Origin: an uncultured Oscillospiraceae bacterium
GTDB lineage: Bacteria > Bacillota > Clostridia > Oscillospirales > Oscillospiraceae
DNA length: 64,000 nt
NCBI GenBank assembly: GCA_910588635.1
Contig: CAJUPW010000008.1
Coordinates: 11,697-75,696, forward strand
Direction of reading: 5' to 3'
Positions 42,450 to 51,292 of this stretch are shown piece after piece. The translations under genes and the position numbers were made by a program. The first letter of the stretch is position 1, and every line of letters begins with the position of its first letter. Under the pieces are notes generated by a model. The model did not search any database and had not been told where the DNA came from. It saw only the letters and a list, made by a program, of their open reading frames with translations.

Positions 42450-43082
42450 CTATGATACTCCGAAAGGGGAGTGGCTGTCAACGTCGGATTCCTGGGTCAG
42501 CGACATAACCGACACCTCGAAAGCGGTGCGCTCCTGGAGCCGGCCGTCCACCTCTTTGGTGTAGACCCGGCTTTGAAGCCGGCCCTCCAGAGACAGACGG
42601 TCCCCCACCCCCATGGAGCCGCAGCGGTAGGCCAGACTGCCCCAGGCGATACAGGGCAAGTAGTCGGCCCGGCCGTAGCGGCGGTTGATGGCTAAAATCA
42701 TGTCGCAGATGGTGCGGCCCAGCGGAGTGGAGCGGAGAATAGGAGATTTACATAATGTACCGGACAGCTCCAGACGGTTCTCGTCCTCCCCCTCCTCCTG
42801 GGACAGCTCCCGGGCAAAGACGCTGACCACCAGCCGGCTGCCCACGCCGCTGCGGTTGTTGAAGGTGCGCACCTCGCCCCGGACGGTGAGAGGGCTGCCC
42901 GCCTCCGGAAGGAGGGAGCTGAGCTGCTCCCGGCTGGCGACAATGTTGAGCCGGTCCTCCGCTCCGGACAGGCGGCGTACCGAGAGGGGAAAGACAAGGT
43001 AGTCTACCCCGTGGTTGTTGTGGGAGAAGGCGGGGGAGGCGGCCAGCCGTCCCCGGAGAAAAATAATGTTGTTGGTCTGCAT
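42450..43082 (-). CDS. OB-fold single-stranded DNA-binding-like protein
   Basis: A 210-residue protein with two OB-fold-like halves: 'NNIIFLRGRLAASPAF' with 'LTVRGEVRTFNNR' in the first, and 'LELSGTLCKSPILRSTPLGRTI' with 'LSLEGRLQSRVYTKEVDGRLQ' in the second. The second half is close to SSB/YwpH-type domains, and the tandem arrangement is seen in clostridial SSB-like proteins. No acidic SSB tail is seen at the C-terminus. The role in recombination or repair is inferred. Start ATG 43082 has GGAGTG upstream. Confidence 0.75.
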   Translation of the reverse strand: MQTNNIIFLRGRLAASPAFSHNNHGVDYLVFPLSVRRLSGAEDRLNIVASREQLSSLLPEAGSPLTVRGEVRTFNNRSGVGSRLVVSVFARELSQEEGEDENRLELSGTLCKSPILRSTPLGRTICDMILAINRRYGRADYLPCIAWGSLAYRCGSMGVGDRLSLEGRLQSRVYTKEVDGRLQERTAFEVSVMSLTQESDVDSHSPFGVS

Positions 43083-43108
43083 GAAAGCAACACTCCTATA
43101 GTCAAAGT

Positions 43109-43272
43109 GTTTCAAAAGAGGTAAATACCTCTTTTGAAACTTGCGGCGTTTCACGCCGCATAAGGCCGCAAAAGCGGCCTTGCTTTGGACTTCATGGCCA
43201 GCGTTCGCGTGCTCTGCACACCCAGCGGGCCAAAAGGCCCGCTGGATGAAAAAGCGCAAATGCGCTTTTTCA
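43109..43272. repeat. Cluster of consecutive hairpins in a 301-bp gene-free stretch
   Basis: The stretch 43083-43383 has no gene. It holds five inverted repeats in a row: 43109-43140 (15-bp arms), 43142-43160 (TGCGGCG arms), 43162-43181 (AAGGCCGC arms), 43222-43245 (CCAGCGGGCC arms) and 43247-43272 (12-bp arms). Partly complementary segments near 43185-43200 and 43275-43295 could form an outer stem. It resembles a palindromic repeat element or MITE-like unit rather than a terminator; a separate terminator lies at 43342. Confidence 0.65.
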
Positions 43273-43341
43273 AGTGCGCTGGCTATGTCGTCAAAGGGTC
43301 TGTTGCTTCCATCCTATGCCGGGCCGGGGGCGGGTATGTCC

Positions 43342-43377
43342 GAAAAAATGGCCTCTCCCGAGGGAGCGGGAGAGGCC
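43342..43377 (-). terminator. Terminator of the histidine kinase gene
   Basis: On the minus strand an 11-bp stem (GGCCTCTCCCG and complement) is followed by ATTTTTTCGG, directly after the kinase stop. Confidence 0.85.
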
Positions 43378-43383
43378 GTGTCC

Positions 43384-44853
43384 TTATACTGCGGCGGCGG
43401 AGGGCTTGTCAGCTGCGTCCTGGAGGGCGGGCAGGACGGCGGTGATGCGGGTGCCCGCCTCGGGGCGGGACACCACCTCAAACCAGCCCCCATGGCGCTC
43501 CACAATCCATTTGGCGATGGACAGCCCCAATCCGGTGCCGCCGGTTTTCCGGTCCCGGGACTGGTCGGTGCGGTAGAAGCGCTCGAAGATGTGAGGGATG
43601 TCCTCGGGGGGAATCCCCATGCCCTCGTCCTGGACAGTGAGGCGCACATGGTCCTGATTTTCCAGGACCCGCAGGTAGACACGCCCCTCGGGAGGACTGT
43701 ATTTCAGGCTGTTGTCCATCAGGATGCGCAGCACCTGCTTCATCAGGCCGGGGTCGGCGTATACGCGGACGGGATCCTCCCCCCAGCGGGGAAGGAAGGT
43801 GCGCTCCGGATGAATCATCTCCTCCTCCCGGAGTACCTCCCCGGCCAGATTGGTGAGGTCAACAGGTTCCATTTTCACCGGCTGAGAGTCGTTGTCCCCC
43901 CGGGCCAGGAAAAGCAGCTGCTCCACCAGCCGCTCCATGGAGGCGGCCTCCGCCCGGATGGCATCAATGGACTCCTGGAGGGCGTCCGGGTCGCTCTTGC
44001 CCCACCGGTCCAGCAAGGCGGCGTAGCCCTGGATGACGGCGATGGGGGTGCGCAGCTCATGGCTGGCGTCGGAGACGAAACGCATCTGGGCGCTGTAGGC
44101 CTGGTTGACCCGGTCCATCAGCTCATTGATGGACTGGGCCAGGGAGCGCAGCTCCTTTTGGGTGGGAGGCAGGTCGATGCGGCTGTCCAGATGGGCGGCG
44201 TCGATCTTGTCCAGCTCCCCGGCCAGACTCTCGATCTCCCGCCGGGACATGTGAGTGGTGGAGTTGAGCCGGGCCGCCGTTGCGGCCAGGTCCTGGATGG
44301 GCCGCAACACCTTGCGGATGGACCGGCCGCCCCGAAACAGGCCGGAGATGAGGGACAGCCCCTGGCAGATTAGGATGACCACCCCGGCCCAGTACAGGCT
44401 GGCAAAGATGCCGGAGGTGTCCACCGTGACGGCGTAGGGCTGGCCGTCGTTGGGCATCTCCACGGTGTAGTAGCTGCTGAGATTCCAGGAGCGCAGGCCG
44501 TCCACCGTCTCCCAGCGGACGGTGGGCCAGGTCACCACGGCGTAGTCGTAGCCCTTGGGCGCGCGGTCCAGGGGGGTGATGGTATAGTCGCTCGCCTCCA
44601 TCCAGGCCAGGGCCTCCTGGGAAGGCACACCCCGCCGGTCGACCAGCTCCACCACGTCGGCGCAGCGGTTTTCCGCGTAGAGGGACATGCCGAAAACGGC
44701 CAGCGCCAGCAGCAGCAGGTCCATCACGATAAAGATGCCCAGCTGCCGCAGAAAGAAGCCGATGTTCAGCCGCAGAGCCAGGGAGGAGTCCCGGGCGGCG
44801 GCGATGGGGTCTGCCGGGGGCGGTGTTTGAAATTTGTGGTGTTTTCGGGCCAT
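43384..44853 (-). CDS. Sensor histidine kinase
   Basis: A 489-residue membrane kinase. TM1 about 33-57, extracytoplasmic sensor about 58-165, TM2 about 150-172 by hydrophobicity, HAMP-like linker with the odd ordering 'RRSIRKVLRPIQDLAATAARL', HisKA with 'SDASHELRTPIAVIQGY' (phospho-acceptor His), and HATPase_c with N box 'MDNSLKYSP', G1 'DEGMGIP' and G2 'GGTGLGLSIAK'. It pairs with the OmpR-family regulator upstream, although a flavodoxin gene lies between them and a 124-base gap with palindromes precedes it. Signal unknown. Confidence 0.92.
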   Translation of the reverse strand: MARKHHKFQTPPPADPIAAARDSSLALRLNIGFFLRQLGIFIVMDLLLLALAVFGMSLYAENRCADVVELVDRRGVPSQEALAWMEASDYTITPLDRAPKGYDYAVVTWPTVRWETVDGLRSWNLSSYYTVEMPNDGQPYAVTVDTSGIFASLYWAGVVILICQGLSLISGLFRGGRSIRKVLRPIQDLAATAARLNSTTHMSRREIESLAGELDKIDAAHLDSRIDLPPTQKELRSLAQSINELMDRVNQAYSAQMRFVSDASHELRTPIAVIQGYAALLDRWGKSDPDALQESIDAIRAEAASMERLVEQLLFLARGDNDSQPVKMEPVDLTNLAGEVLREEEMIHPERTFLPRWGEDPVRVYADPGLMKQVLRILMDNSLKYSPPEGRVYLRVLENQDHVRLTVQDEGMGIPPEDIPHIFERFYRTDQSRDRKTGGTGLGLSIAKWIVERHGGWFEVVSRPEAGTRITAVLPALQDAADKPSAAAV

Positions 44854-44879
44854 GGGGGTTCACCTCCTGTGTGCCCTCT

Positions 44880-44930
44880 CCCTACCCTTTTTGTCGCTTC
44901 GCGACATCTCCCCCTGACAGGGGGATTCGT
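44880..44930. repeat. Small palindromic element between kinase and flavodoxin genes
   Basis: Two adjacent hairpins: GTCGC-TTC-GCGAC (44892-44904) and TCCCCCTG-A-CAGGGGGA (44908-44924). The pair resembles short intergenic repeats seen many times in Oscillospiraceae genomes (recollection, not computed). Only one copy was noticed here. Confidence 0.5.
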
Positions 44931-44977
44931 CCGGGCGGGCGTTTTCTTTCTCGAAAGCAAGAGAACCGGAAAGAACG

Positions 44978-45478
44978 TTACCTGTTTTCTTCGATCCACT
45001 CCCGGATGGCCTCCAGATTCTCAAAGGCCACAAAGCTGCCTCCGTGGAGGAGAAAGTCCAGTTGTTTGTCCTCCTCGGGGGTGCGCTTTTTATTCTGGAG
45101 GGCCTCCCGCATGGACCTGGTGGCCATGCCCACCATCCGGCGCTTGAGCCAGCCCACCTTTTTAGGGGCCCAGCCGCCCTGGAGATAGAAGATGGGGGCG
45201 CCGGGAACGTAGTTGGCCTTAGCCAGGGTGTCCAGCGTCTGCTGGGAGGCGGGGGACATACCCACGCCGCACACCCCCCTGACGGCGAATTTTTTCACGG
45301 CCTGATCGACGCCGGAGATGTGGCCCGCCATGAGGGGACCCATGAAAAAGACGGTCTCCCCGGGTCCCACCCTGCCCTGGGCCTCGGAGAGGGGGCAGAC
45401 CTTCATTTTTTCCGCCTTGGCCAGCATTTCGGCGTACTCCTTGGTAAAGCCGGTGCTGGAGCGGTATACGATGACCAT
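44978..45478 (-). CDS. Flavodoxin-domain protein
   Basis: A 166-residue FMN-binding-type protein (flavodoxin_5). The phosphate loop is 'VIVYRSSTGFTKEYAEML' at the N-terminus, with the usual Ser/Thr cluster; 'FFMGPLMAG' is the second flavin loop. Related to protoporphyrinogen-oxidase HemG-like and clostridial flavodoxins of unknown partner. It lies 2 bases after the response-regulator stop, inside the two-component operon, so it may be an electron carrier tied to the signal sensed (inference). Confidence 0.85.
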   Translation of the reverse strand: MVIVYRSSTGFTKEYAEMLAKAEKMKVCPLSEAQGRVGPGETVFFMGPLMAGHISGVDQAVKKFAVRGVCGVGMSPASQQTLDTLAKANYVPGAPIFYLQGGWAPKKVGWLKRRMVGMATRSMREALQNKKRTPEEDKQLDFLLHGGSFVAFENLEAIREWIEENR

Positions 45479-45480
45479 AG

Positions 45481-46161
45481 TTACTCCTCCTTAATCACAT
45501 ATCCCACACCCCGGACGGTGTGAATAAGCTTGAGATCGAAGGCGTCGTCCAGCTTGGAGCGGAGAAAGCGGATATAGACGTCCACGGAGTTGGTTTCACC
45601 CACAAAGTCGAAGCCCCACACCGCATCCAGGAGGGTCTCCCGGGTAAGGACCCGGCCCTTGTTTTCCAGCAGGTGGCGCAGCAGGTCGAACTCCTTCTTG
45701 GTCAGCTCCACGTTCCGGCCCCGGACGGTCACCTGGTGCTTGTCCACATCCATCACCAGGGGACCCGCCGAGAGGGGGATGTTCTGTGTCCCCTGACCGC
45801 CCTTGCTCCGAAGAGCGGCCCGGATGCGGGCAAGCAGCTCCTCAATGGCGAAGGGCTTGGTGATATAGTCGTCGGCCCCCGAGTCCAGGCCTGCCACCTT
45901 GTCCACCACGCTGTCCCGAGCAGTTAACATAATGACCGGAACCTGACTCTCCCGGCGCAGCCGGCGCAGCACCTCCATTCCGGACAGCTGGGGCAGCATG
46001 ATATCCAGCAGCACCAGGTCAAAGGAGCCGCCCAGAGCCAGCTCCAGGCCCTTCCGGCCGTCCAGGGCCTTTTCCACCTGGTAGCCCTCGTATTTCAGCT
46101 CCATCTCCACCATCCGGGCCAGCTTTTCCTCGTCCTCCACCAGGAGGATGCGTTCTGCCAT
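45481..46161 (-). CDS. OmpR/PhoB-family response regulator
   Basis: A 226-residue regulator. Receiver about 1-115 with acidic pair in 'LLVEDEEKLA', phospho-acceptor Asp in 'LVLLDIMLPQLSG' and Lys in 'DYITKPFAI'. Winged-helix DNA-binding domain about 130-225 ('ELTKKEFDLLRHLLENKGRVL' region; 'SVDVYIRFLRSKLD' recognition helix). ATG 46161 follows GAGGTG by 7 bases; GTG 46170 lies within that region. Second gene of the DUF4342-regulator-flavodoxin-kinase run. Confidence 0.94.
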   Translation of the reverse strand: MAERILLVEDEEKLARMVEMELKYEGYQVEKALDGRKGLELALGGSFDLVLLDIMLPQLSGMEVLRRLRRESQVPVIMLTARDSVVDKVAGLDSGADDYITKPFAIEELLARIRAALRSKGGQGTQNIPLSAGPLVMDVDKHQVTVRGRNVELTKKEFDLLRHLLENKGRVLTRETLLDAVWGFDFVGETNSVDVYIRFLRSKLDDAFDLKLIHTVRGVGYVIKEE

Positions 46162-46179
46162 CTCTCTCACCTCACGGGA

Positions 46180-46776
46180 TTATTTTTTCTCCTGCTCATC
46201 GGAGTGCCAGTCGTGCTTGATTTCGTTCATCACCTGGCGGCCCAGGTCGGCGGCGGTGTCGGCCAAATCGCCCATCATACCGTTGAGATTGTCCCGCTCC
46301 AGGTCGGGGCCGGAGAAGCGGTAGCGGAATCCCAGGAAGAGGCCGAGCACCAGGATCAGGGCCGTGATCCAGAAGGCGCAGCACAGCAGCAGCGCCAGAA
46401 TGAGCACCGGCAGAGCGGTGACGGGCTGGTCGCGGCGCCAGATCTCCAGCTCATTGTCCACCAGCCAGCGGCGCAGCGTGTTGAAAAACCGCCGGGCGCC
46501 GCCTCTCCCGGGCCGGGGCTGCTTGGGGGCTTTCTGCTTCTTCCCCTTGTCGGGGAGCTGGGCGGGCAGAGGCTCGGCGGGGGAAGGGGAGGGCAGGGTC
46601 TCACTTTTAGTGGAGTAGTAGGCCCCCTCCTCTCTGGGAATGCCCCCCTTCTCCTCCAGATAGATCAGCGCGTCCAGCAGATTGCCGCCGCTGTACTCCA
46701 GGGCTTGCTTGGCCTGGGCGTAGCTGACATTGGCTTTTTCCCTCAGACGTTCCACCATTTCCAGTGTAATCTCCAT
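46180..46776 (-). CDS. DUF4342 protein with UBA-like domain and a C-terminal membrane segment
   Basis: A 198-residue protein. Residues 1-45 are a UBA/TS-N-like helix bundle ('ANVSYAQAKQALEYSGGNLLDALIYL'), then a Pro/Lys-rich linker (about 50-95), a basic helix, and one long hydrophobic stretch (about 122-150) that probably spans the membrane once or as a hairpin, then an acidic tail. DUF4342 proteins often sit beside two-component genes in Clostridia. First gene of this operon, 18 bases from the regulator. Function unknown. Confidence 0.8.
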   Translation of the reverse strand: MEITLEMVERLREKANVSYAQAKQALEYSGGNLLDALIYLEEKGGIPREEGAYYSTKSETLPSPSPAEPLPAQLPDKGKKQKAPKQPRPGRGGARRFFNTLRRWLVDNELEIWRRDQPVTALPVLILALLLCCAFWITALILVLGLFLGFRYRFSGPDLERDNLNGMMGDLADTAADLGRQVMNEIKHDWHSDEQEKK

Positions 46777-46884
46777 AAAAAGGCTCCTTTCTGGATCGTA
46801 TTCCTGATTTGTGCCCTTATTGTACCACCGCCGGGTTGAAGAACCGTTTAGCGAAGATTAAGATTTTCTTAAAAATAGTGGCGC

Positions 46885-46913
46885 TTGCCCAAATGATTAT
46901 ACTATGATATAAT
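46885..46913 (+). promoter_or_regulatory. Promoter of secreted protein gene at 47016
   Basis: TTGCCC, 17-base spacer, TATAAT; the leader of ~95 bases includes a GC-rich hairpin (GCCTCCGCCGGGGGCGGG region) but no riboswitch was recognised. Confidence 0.7.
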
Positions 46914-47015
46914 CGAAAGAGCAACAAAAGAAGCTGACGTGCCGCCTCCGCCGGGGGCGGGGGAAGCACAGATCAAAGCTCGTGTGCGAAGCGGTCAAAA
47001 AGGGAGGGAAAGCCG

Positions 47016-48173
47016 ATGGAAAAAAAACGCCGTGCTGTGCGGCTGCTGCTGGCCGCCGTGCTGATCCTGGGGCTGTTCCCGCCTGTGCCCGCCTCGGCAG
47101 CCACCCTGTATTTCACCGCTGTCAACAACAGCGTGGCCCCGCTGACATCGGACACCATGCCCTTCTGGTCCGGGGGAACCCTCTATGTGCCCTACAGCAT
47201 TTTTGACGCCAGCCTGAACAAGATCGGGGTGGGGCTGGGTCTGTACACCAGCTACAACCGGGACAGCCGCACGGTGACCCTGTTTAATCTGCGGCAAATG
47301 CTGATTTTCGATCTGAACAGCGGGACCTGCCGGGACGATGTGACGGGGACGACCTATATTTCCCGGGCCATCATGCGGGGGGGGCGGCCCTACCTGGCCC
47401 TGAGCACGGTGTGCTCCCATTTTGACCTGGAGTACAGCTACAACCAGCTGCCCGATGTCCCCCAGGGCTATCTGGTGCGCATCAAGAACAGAGACACCGC
47501 GATGAGCGACGCCGACTTCATTGACGCGGCTAAGAATGTAATCAGCAACCGCCTGCGGGAGTATACTCAGAGCCTGAACCCGGCGGAGAGTACCAACCCA
47601 GACTCCAACCCCTCCAACTCCTCCGGCCCCGGCGAGAACACCCAGGTGGGGAAGGACGATACGGCGGCCTATCTGGCCTTTCGCTGTGAGACGGCCGCCG
47701 GGCTGGCGGACATTCTGGACGTTCTGGGAGAGGACAAACGCTGCGCCGTGTTTTTCCTGACCCCTCAGCTGCTGGAGGAGGGCGATCTGGTGCGCCGCAT
47801 TCTGGGCGGCGGCCACAGTGTAGGGATTTTGGCGGACGGGGAAGAGGCGCTCCCGCTGCTGGAGCGGGGCGGTCAGGCCCTGGAGCGGGCGGCTTGCGCC
47901 CGGACGACCCTGGCCTACGCCCCAGGACAGCAGGAGAGCCTGGAGGAGCGGGGCTGGGTCTGCTGGAAGGAGTCCGTTCTGCTCCGCCCCGGCGATACGG
48001 CAGCTCCTAACACCTACGCCTCCGACGCCGTCAGGAAGCTGGGAAAGCAGGGCCAGCCGGTCTGCCTCACCCTGGAGGGGGGGGAGAACGCCGCGCGGGT
48101 GCTGCCTGCCTTGCTGCGGTATCTGGGCAGAGAAAACTATATCGTCTCCATCCCCATGGAGACGATGCTGTAA
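47016..48173 (+). CDS. Secreted protein with stalk-like N-domain and degenerate polysaccharide-deacetylase-like C-domain
   Basis: A 385-residue exported protein. Signal peptide 1-29 ('PPVPASA' cleavage). Residues ~30-170 resemble copper-amine-oxidase-N-like stalk repeats ('FWSGGTLYVPYSIFDASL', 'GRPYLALSTVCSHFDL'). A Ser/Asn/Pro linker follows (about 188-210). The C-terminal part ('CAVFFLTPQLLEEGDLVRRILGGGHSVGI') has the strand order of NodB-type deacetylases, but the catalytic Asp-Asp and HxxxH are not seen, so it is probably binding-only. Own promoter, GGGAGGG before the ATG, terminator after. Confidence 0.7.
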   Translation: MEKKRRAVRLLLAAVLILGLFPPVPASAATLYFTAVNNSVAPLTSDTMPFWSGGTLYVPYSIFDASLNKIGVGLGLYTSYNRDSRTVTLFNLRQMLIFDLNSGTCRDDVTGTTYISRAIMRGGRPYLALSTVCSHFDLEYSYNQLPDVPQGYLVRIKNRDTAMSDADFIDAAKNVISNRLREYTQSLNPAESTNPDSNPSNSSGPGENTQVGKDDTAAYLAFRCETAAGLADILDVLGEDKRCAVFFLTPQLLEEGDLVRRILGGGHSVGILADGEEALPLLERGGQALERAACARTTLAYAPGQQESLEERGWVCWKESVLLRPGDTAAPNTYASDAVRKLGKQGQPVCLTLEGGENAARVLPALLRYLGRENYIVSIPMETML

Positions 48174-48233
48174 AAAGCTGTACCAATAGCCTCAGCACAA
48201 ATCTTTACGGCCAAAATTACCGCTGACTGCATG

Positions 48234-48263
48234 AAAAAAACCGCCGGCGCCGCCGGCGGTTTT
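48234..48263. terminator. Bidirectional terminator, secreted protein / aldo-keto reductase
   Basis: ACCGCCGGC and GCCGGCGGT arms with A-run before and TTTT after, between convergent genes. Confidence 0.8.
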
Positions 48264-48266
48264 CGC

Positions 48267-49412
48267 TTATTTTCCAAAGAGCTCCGCGGCCCGCTTCATG
48301 TTCTCAATGATGGATACCGAGAAAGGGCACCGCTTCTCACAGGCCCCGCAGGCCACGCACTCCCCGGCGTGGCGGGGGAGGAGGGCGTAATGCTCCCGCA
48401 CCGTCTCGGGTATCTGGCCCTGGGCGCGGGCCAGATTGAAGAACTTGGTCACAGAGGCCACGTCGATGCCTTGGGGACAGGGGGCGCAGTGGCCGCAGTA
48501 CATGCAGTGGCCCTCCCAGCTGATCCTGGGCATGGCGGCGAAGGCGGCGGCGTAGTCCTTTTCGCTGTCCGGAGCGTCCTCATAGGCGGCGCAGGTTTCC
48601 AGCTCCTTTACTGTCCGGGCCCCCGCCATGACGCAGGCCACTCCGGGCCGGGTGAGGGCGTAGTGCAGGCACTGGAAGGGGGTGAGGGCCACCCCGGCGG
48701 GGGAGTATTGGCTGAGCAGGTCGCCGCCGCCGAAGGCCTTCATCACCGTGACGCCCACCCCCTGGCGCTGGCAGCTCTCATACAGGGCCTGGCGCTGAGG
48801 GTCCATGTTCACCAGCTTGTGCGCATATGCCGACTCTGCCCACAGCTGTTCCACGTCCTCGCCCGCGGGCTGGAGGTCGTAACAGGGGTTGACGCTGAAC
48901 ATGAGCACGTCGATGAGCCCGCTGTCCGCCGCCGCCTGGCCCACCTCCGGGTTATGACTGGACAGGCCGATGCAGCCGATCTTTCCCGCGGCTTTCAGCT
49001 CCTTGGCGTAGGCCATCACAGGGCCGTTGACTATCTCGTTCCAGTCGGACAGAGCATCGGAGTAGTGGATCATGCCGATGTCGATGAAGCCGGTGTCCAG
49101 CAGGCGGAGCATGTCCTCAAAGCCAGCCTTTACCTTTGTGATGTCCCGGGTGCGCAGGTACTGGCCATTTTCCCAGATGGAGCACAGGTGGGACTGGAGG
49201 ACAAACTTGTCCCGCCGGCCCTTCAGGGCGCGGCCCAGGTTGGCCCTCATGTCCGGATTGGGGGAGTACAGGTCGATGCAGTTGACGCCCAGCTCCTCCA
49301 TCTTATCCACAAACGCCAGGACCTGCTCATAGCTCTTGTCCACCAGGCCCTCGCAGCCCATAGCGATCTCGCTGACCGCCAACCCGGTGCGGCCCAATGT
49401 ACGGTAGTTCAT
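48267..49412 (-). CDS. Aldo/keto reductase with C-terminal 2[4Fe-4S] ferredoxin domain
   Basis: A 381-residue oxidoreductase. AKR TIM barrel about 1-290, with 'GVNCIDLYSPNPDMRANLG' (where most AKRs have Asp and Tyr), a conserved Lys region 'FVLQSHL' and 'IGMIHYSDAL'. The C-terminus holds two cluster motifs, 'CMYCGHCAPCPQGID' and 'CVACGACEKRCP'. Such Fe-S AKRs are common in anaerobes; substrate unknown. ATG 49412 follows AAGGAGG by 6 bases. Confidence 0.88.
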   Translation of the reverse strand: MNYRTLGRTGLAVSEIAMGCEGLVDKSYEQVLAFVDKMEELGVNCIDLYSPNPDMRANLGRALKGRRDKFVLQSHLCSIWENGQYLRTRDITKVKAGFEDMLRLLDTGFIDIGMIHYSDALSDWNEIVNGPVMAYAKELKAAGKIGCIGLSSHNPEVGQAAADSGLIDVLMFSVNPCYDLQPAGEDVEQLWAESAYAHKLVNMDPQRQALYESCQRQGVGVTVMKAFGGGDLLSQYSPAGVALTPFQCLHYALTRPGVACVMAGARTVKELETCAAYEDAPDSEKDYAAAFAAMPRISWEGHCMYCGHCAPCPQGIDVASVTKFFNLARAQGQIPETVREHYALLPRHAGECVACGACEKRCPFSVSIIENMKRAAELFGK

Positions 49413-49538
49413 GGGATTCCTCCTTGCTTTTGAATGGAGCCATCTTATCACTTGAAGCCGGGTTTAAGTCAAGAGGGAGTTTCTCATACGTTGACGTTTT
49501 AGGTTTACAATGATATAATTCAAAGCAAAAGAGCCGAG

Positions 49539-50303
49539 TTATAGATGTCCGGCGCTGACCAGCCCCAGCACCAGCAGATGAGCGGGGTAAAAGACATACC
49601 ACAGGTACTTGTCTCCGGGGAAAGAACGTCCCTTCTCGCCATTGTAAAAGAAGGTAAACGCCACACCCAGCAGGGGGCCCACAGCGTTGATGCACAGCAT
49701 ATGAAACCAGCGGTAGGTAAACAACTGTTCAGAAAAGAGCATCCAGATCAATCTGTACCGGGCCAGGGGCATGAGGAACAGCCACAGCAGAGTCTTTTTC
49801 CGGACCGGCCACAGTTCGGTTCGGTAAAAGACCAGAACAAACAGGATATAGCGCCCGCCGCCCTCGGTAAGTCTGAAGTACTCAGCGGCAATCACCATCC
49901 AGACGGCCAGGGCATACCCCAGCCCCGCCCGCTTTTCGTTGCCCCAGTCCATCAGCCGCAGAGTGAGCAGGCCCAGCAGCAGAGTGAACATGATGTTGCC
50001 GTGGAAGCCAAACAGGAGATAGTAGGGGTATTCCGCCAGACAGGCAAAGATCAGAAGCCGCAAGGCGTATCGGTTAAAATTCCGGGTGTGTCGGTAGCCG
50101 TTGGCGATGGAGAATAGAAAAATAGGGGCGGCGATGCGCCCGATGTAATCGGTGGCCCGCTGGAGGACCAGCAGCGCCGGAACGGCCTCGGCGGCGTCGG
50201 GGAAGAAAAAGACTTCTAATGTCAGGGCCAGGGGCCAGACATAAGTGACGTGGTCCCACAGCATAGACAGCAGAGCGACGGTTTTCAGGGCGAAAAAGCT
50301 CAT
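49539..50303 (-). CDS. TraX-family integral membrane protein
   Basis: A 254-residue protein with about 7-8 hydrophobic helices. The TraX signature is the N-terminal 'LKTVALLSMLWDHV', then 'IGRIAAPIFLFSIANGYRHTRN' and 'YPYYLLFGFHGNIMFTLLLG', in the usual order. TraX of plasmid F acetylates pilin; chromosomal Firmicute members are acyltransferase-like and of unknown substrate. No conjugation genes are nearby, so no transfer role is implied. Confidence 0.85.
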   Translation of the reverse strand: MSFFALKTVALLSMLWDHVTYVWPLALTLEVFFFPDAAEAVPALLVLQRATDYIGRIAAPIFLFSIANGYRHTRNFNRYALRLLIFACLAEYPYYLLFGFHGNIMFTLLLGLLTLRLMDWGNEKRAGLGYALAVWMVIAAEYFRLTEGGGRYILFVLVFYRTELWPVRKKTLLWLFLMPLARYRLIWMLFSEQLFTYRWFHMLCINAVGPLLGVAFTFFYNGEKGRSFPGDKYLWYVFYPAHLLVLGLVSAGHL

Positions 50304-50411
50304 GGGCAATCAGATTCCTTTCTGTTTTGGGTACAGAGAGGATACCAGATATTTCTTACAAAAAAGCGGATAAATCTCTTACAAATCTCTGAATCTTCAG
50401 GAGGACATCCT

Positions 50412-51290
50412 ATGAACATCCAATGGTATCCAGGCCACATGACCAAGACCCGGCGGCAGATCGAGGCCGACCTGAAGCTGGTGGACATCGTGGTGGAGAT
50501 CATCGACGCCCGTATCCCGGCGTCCAGCCGCAACCCGGACATCGACGCCATCTGCGCCGGCAAGCCCCGGCTCATCGTCCTCAACCGGGCGGACCAGGCC
50601 GACCCCGCCCAGAACAGGGCCTGGGAGGCGTATTTCCGGAGTCAGGGCCGCTCCGTCCTGGAGACCGACGCCCGCTCCGGCCGGGGGATCAACCAGTTTT
50701 CTGATGTCGTCCGGGGGGCGCTCAGCGAGCAGATTGCCAGGTGGCGGGAAAAGGGTCAGATAGGCCGGCCCGTCCGGGCCATGGTGGTGGGGGTGCCCAA
50801 CGTGGGCAAGTCTACCTTCATCAACAAGGTGGCCAGGAAGAAGTCCGCCAAGGCGGGCGACCGTCCCGGCGTCACCCGGGGGAAGCAGTGGGTCCATGTG
50901 GACCAGGGGCTGGACCTGCTGGACACTCCGGGCATCCTGTGGCCCAAGTTTGAGGACGAGGCCACCGGCATGAATCTGGCCTACACCGGGGCGGTGAAGG
51001 ACGAGATCATGGATGTGGAGACCCTTGGCTGTCACTTCATGGCGCTGCTGGGGGAGCGCTACCCCCAGGCCCTCATGGACGGCTATAGGCTTCCTGAACT
51101 TCCCGCCCGGGAGGAGGGGGAGAACGACGCGGCCTGGGGATACCGGCTGCTTCAGGCGGCGGCGGCCAAGCGGGGAATGCGTATTTCCGGCGGGGAGGTG
51201 GACACCGAGCGCATGGCCCGGGTCCTTCTGGACGAGTACCGGGGAGGCAGGCTGGGGCGGTTTACCCTGGAGCTTCCGGAGGGAATGTGA
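50412..51290 (+). CDS. rbgA: Ribosome biogenesis GTPase RbgA (YlqF)
   Basis: A 292-residue circularly permuted GTPase for late 50S assembly. G4 'LNRADQAD' comes before G1 'GVPNVGKST' and G3 'DTPGILWP', the permuted order; the N-terminal 'IQWYPGHMTKTRRQI' is the family hallmark. The C-terminal ANTAR-like helical domain is present. AGGAGG lies upstream. Followed directly by rnhB, as in Bacillus. Confidence 0.95.
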   Translation: MNIQWYPGHMTKTRRQIEADLKLVDIVVEIIDARIPASSRNPDIDAICAGKPRLIVLNRADQADPAQNRAWEAYFRSQGRSVLETDARSGRGINQFSDVVRGALSEQIARWREKGQIGRPVRAMVVGVPNVGKSTFINKVARKKSAKAGDRPGVTRGKQWVHVDQGLDLLDTPGILWPKFEDEATGMNLAYTGAVKDEIMDVETLGCHFMALLGERYPQALMDGYRLPELPAREEGENDAAWGYRLLQAAAAKRGMRISGGEVDTERMARVLLDEYRGGRLGRFTLELPEGM

Positions 51291-51292
51291 CG

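Noticed and set aside
43109..43272. CRISPR-like array
   Set aside because: The stems differ from one another and there is no repeated unit with regular spacers; no cas gene is near.
46914..47015. Cyclic-di-GMP or other riboswitch before the secreted-protein gene
   Set aside because: A GC-rich hairpin is present but the conserved core of the GEMM riboswitches is not.
49539..50303. TraX as a sign of a conjugative element
   Set aside because: No relaxase, coupling protein or other transfer gene is nearby, and chromosomal TraX homologues are common in Clostridia.
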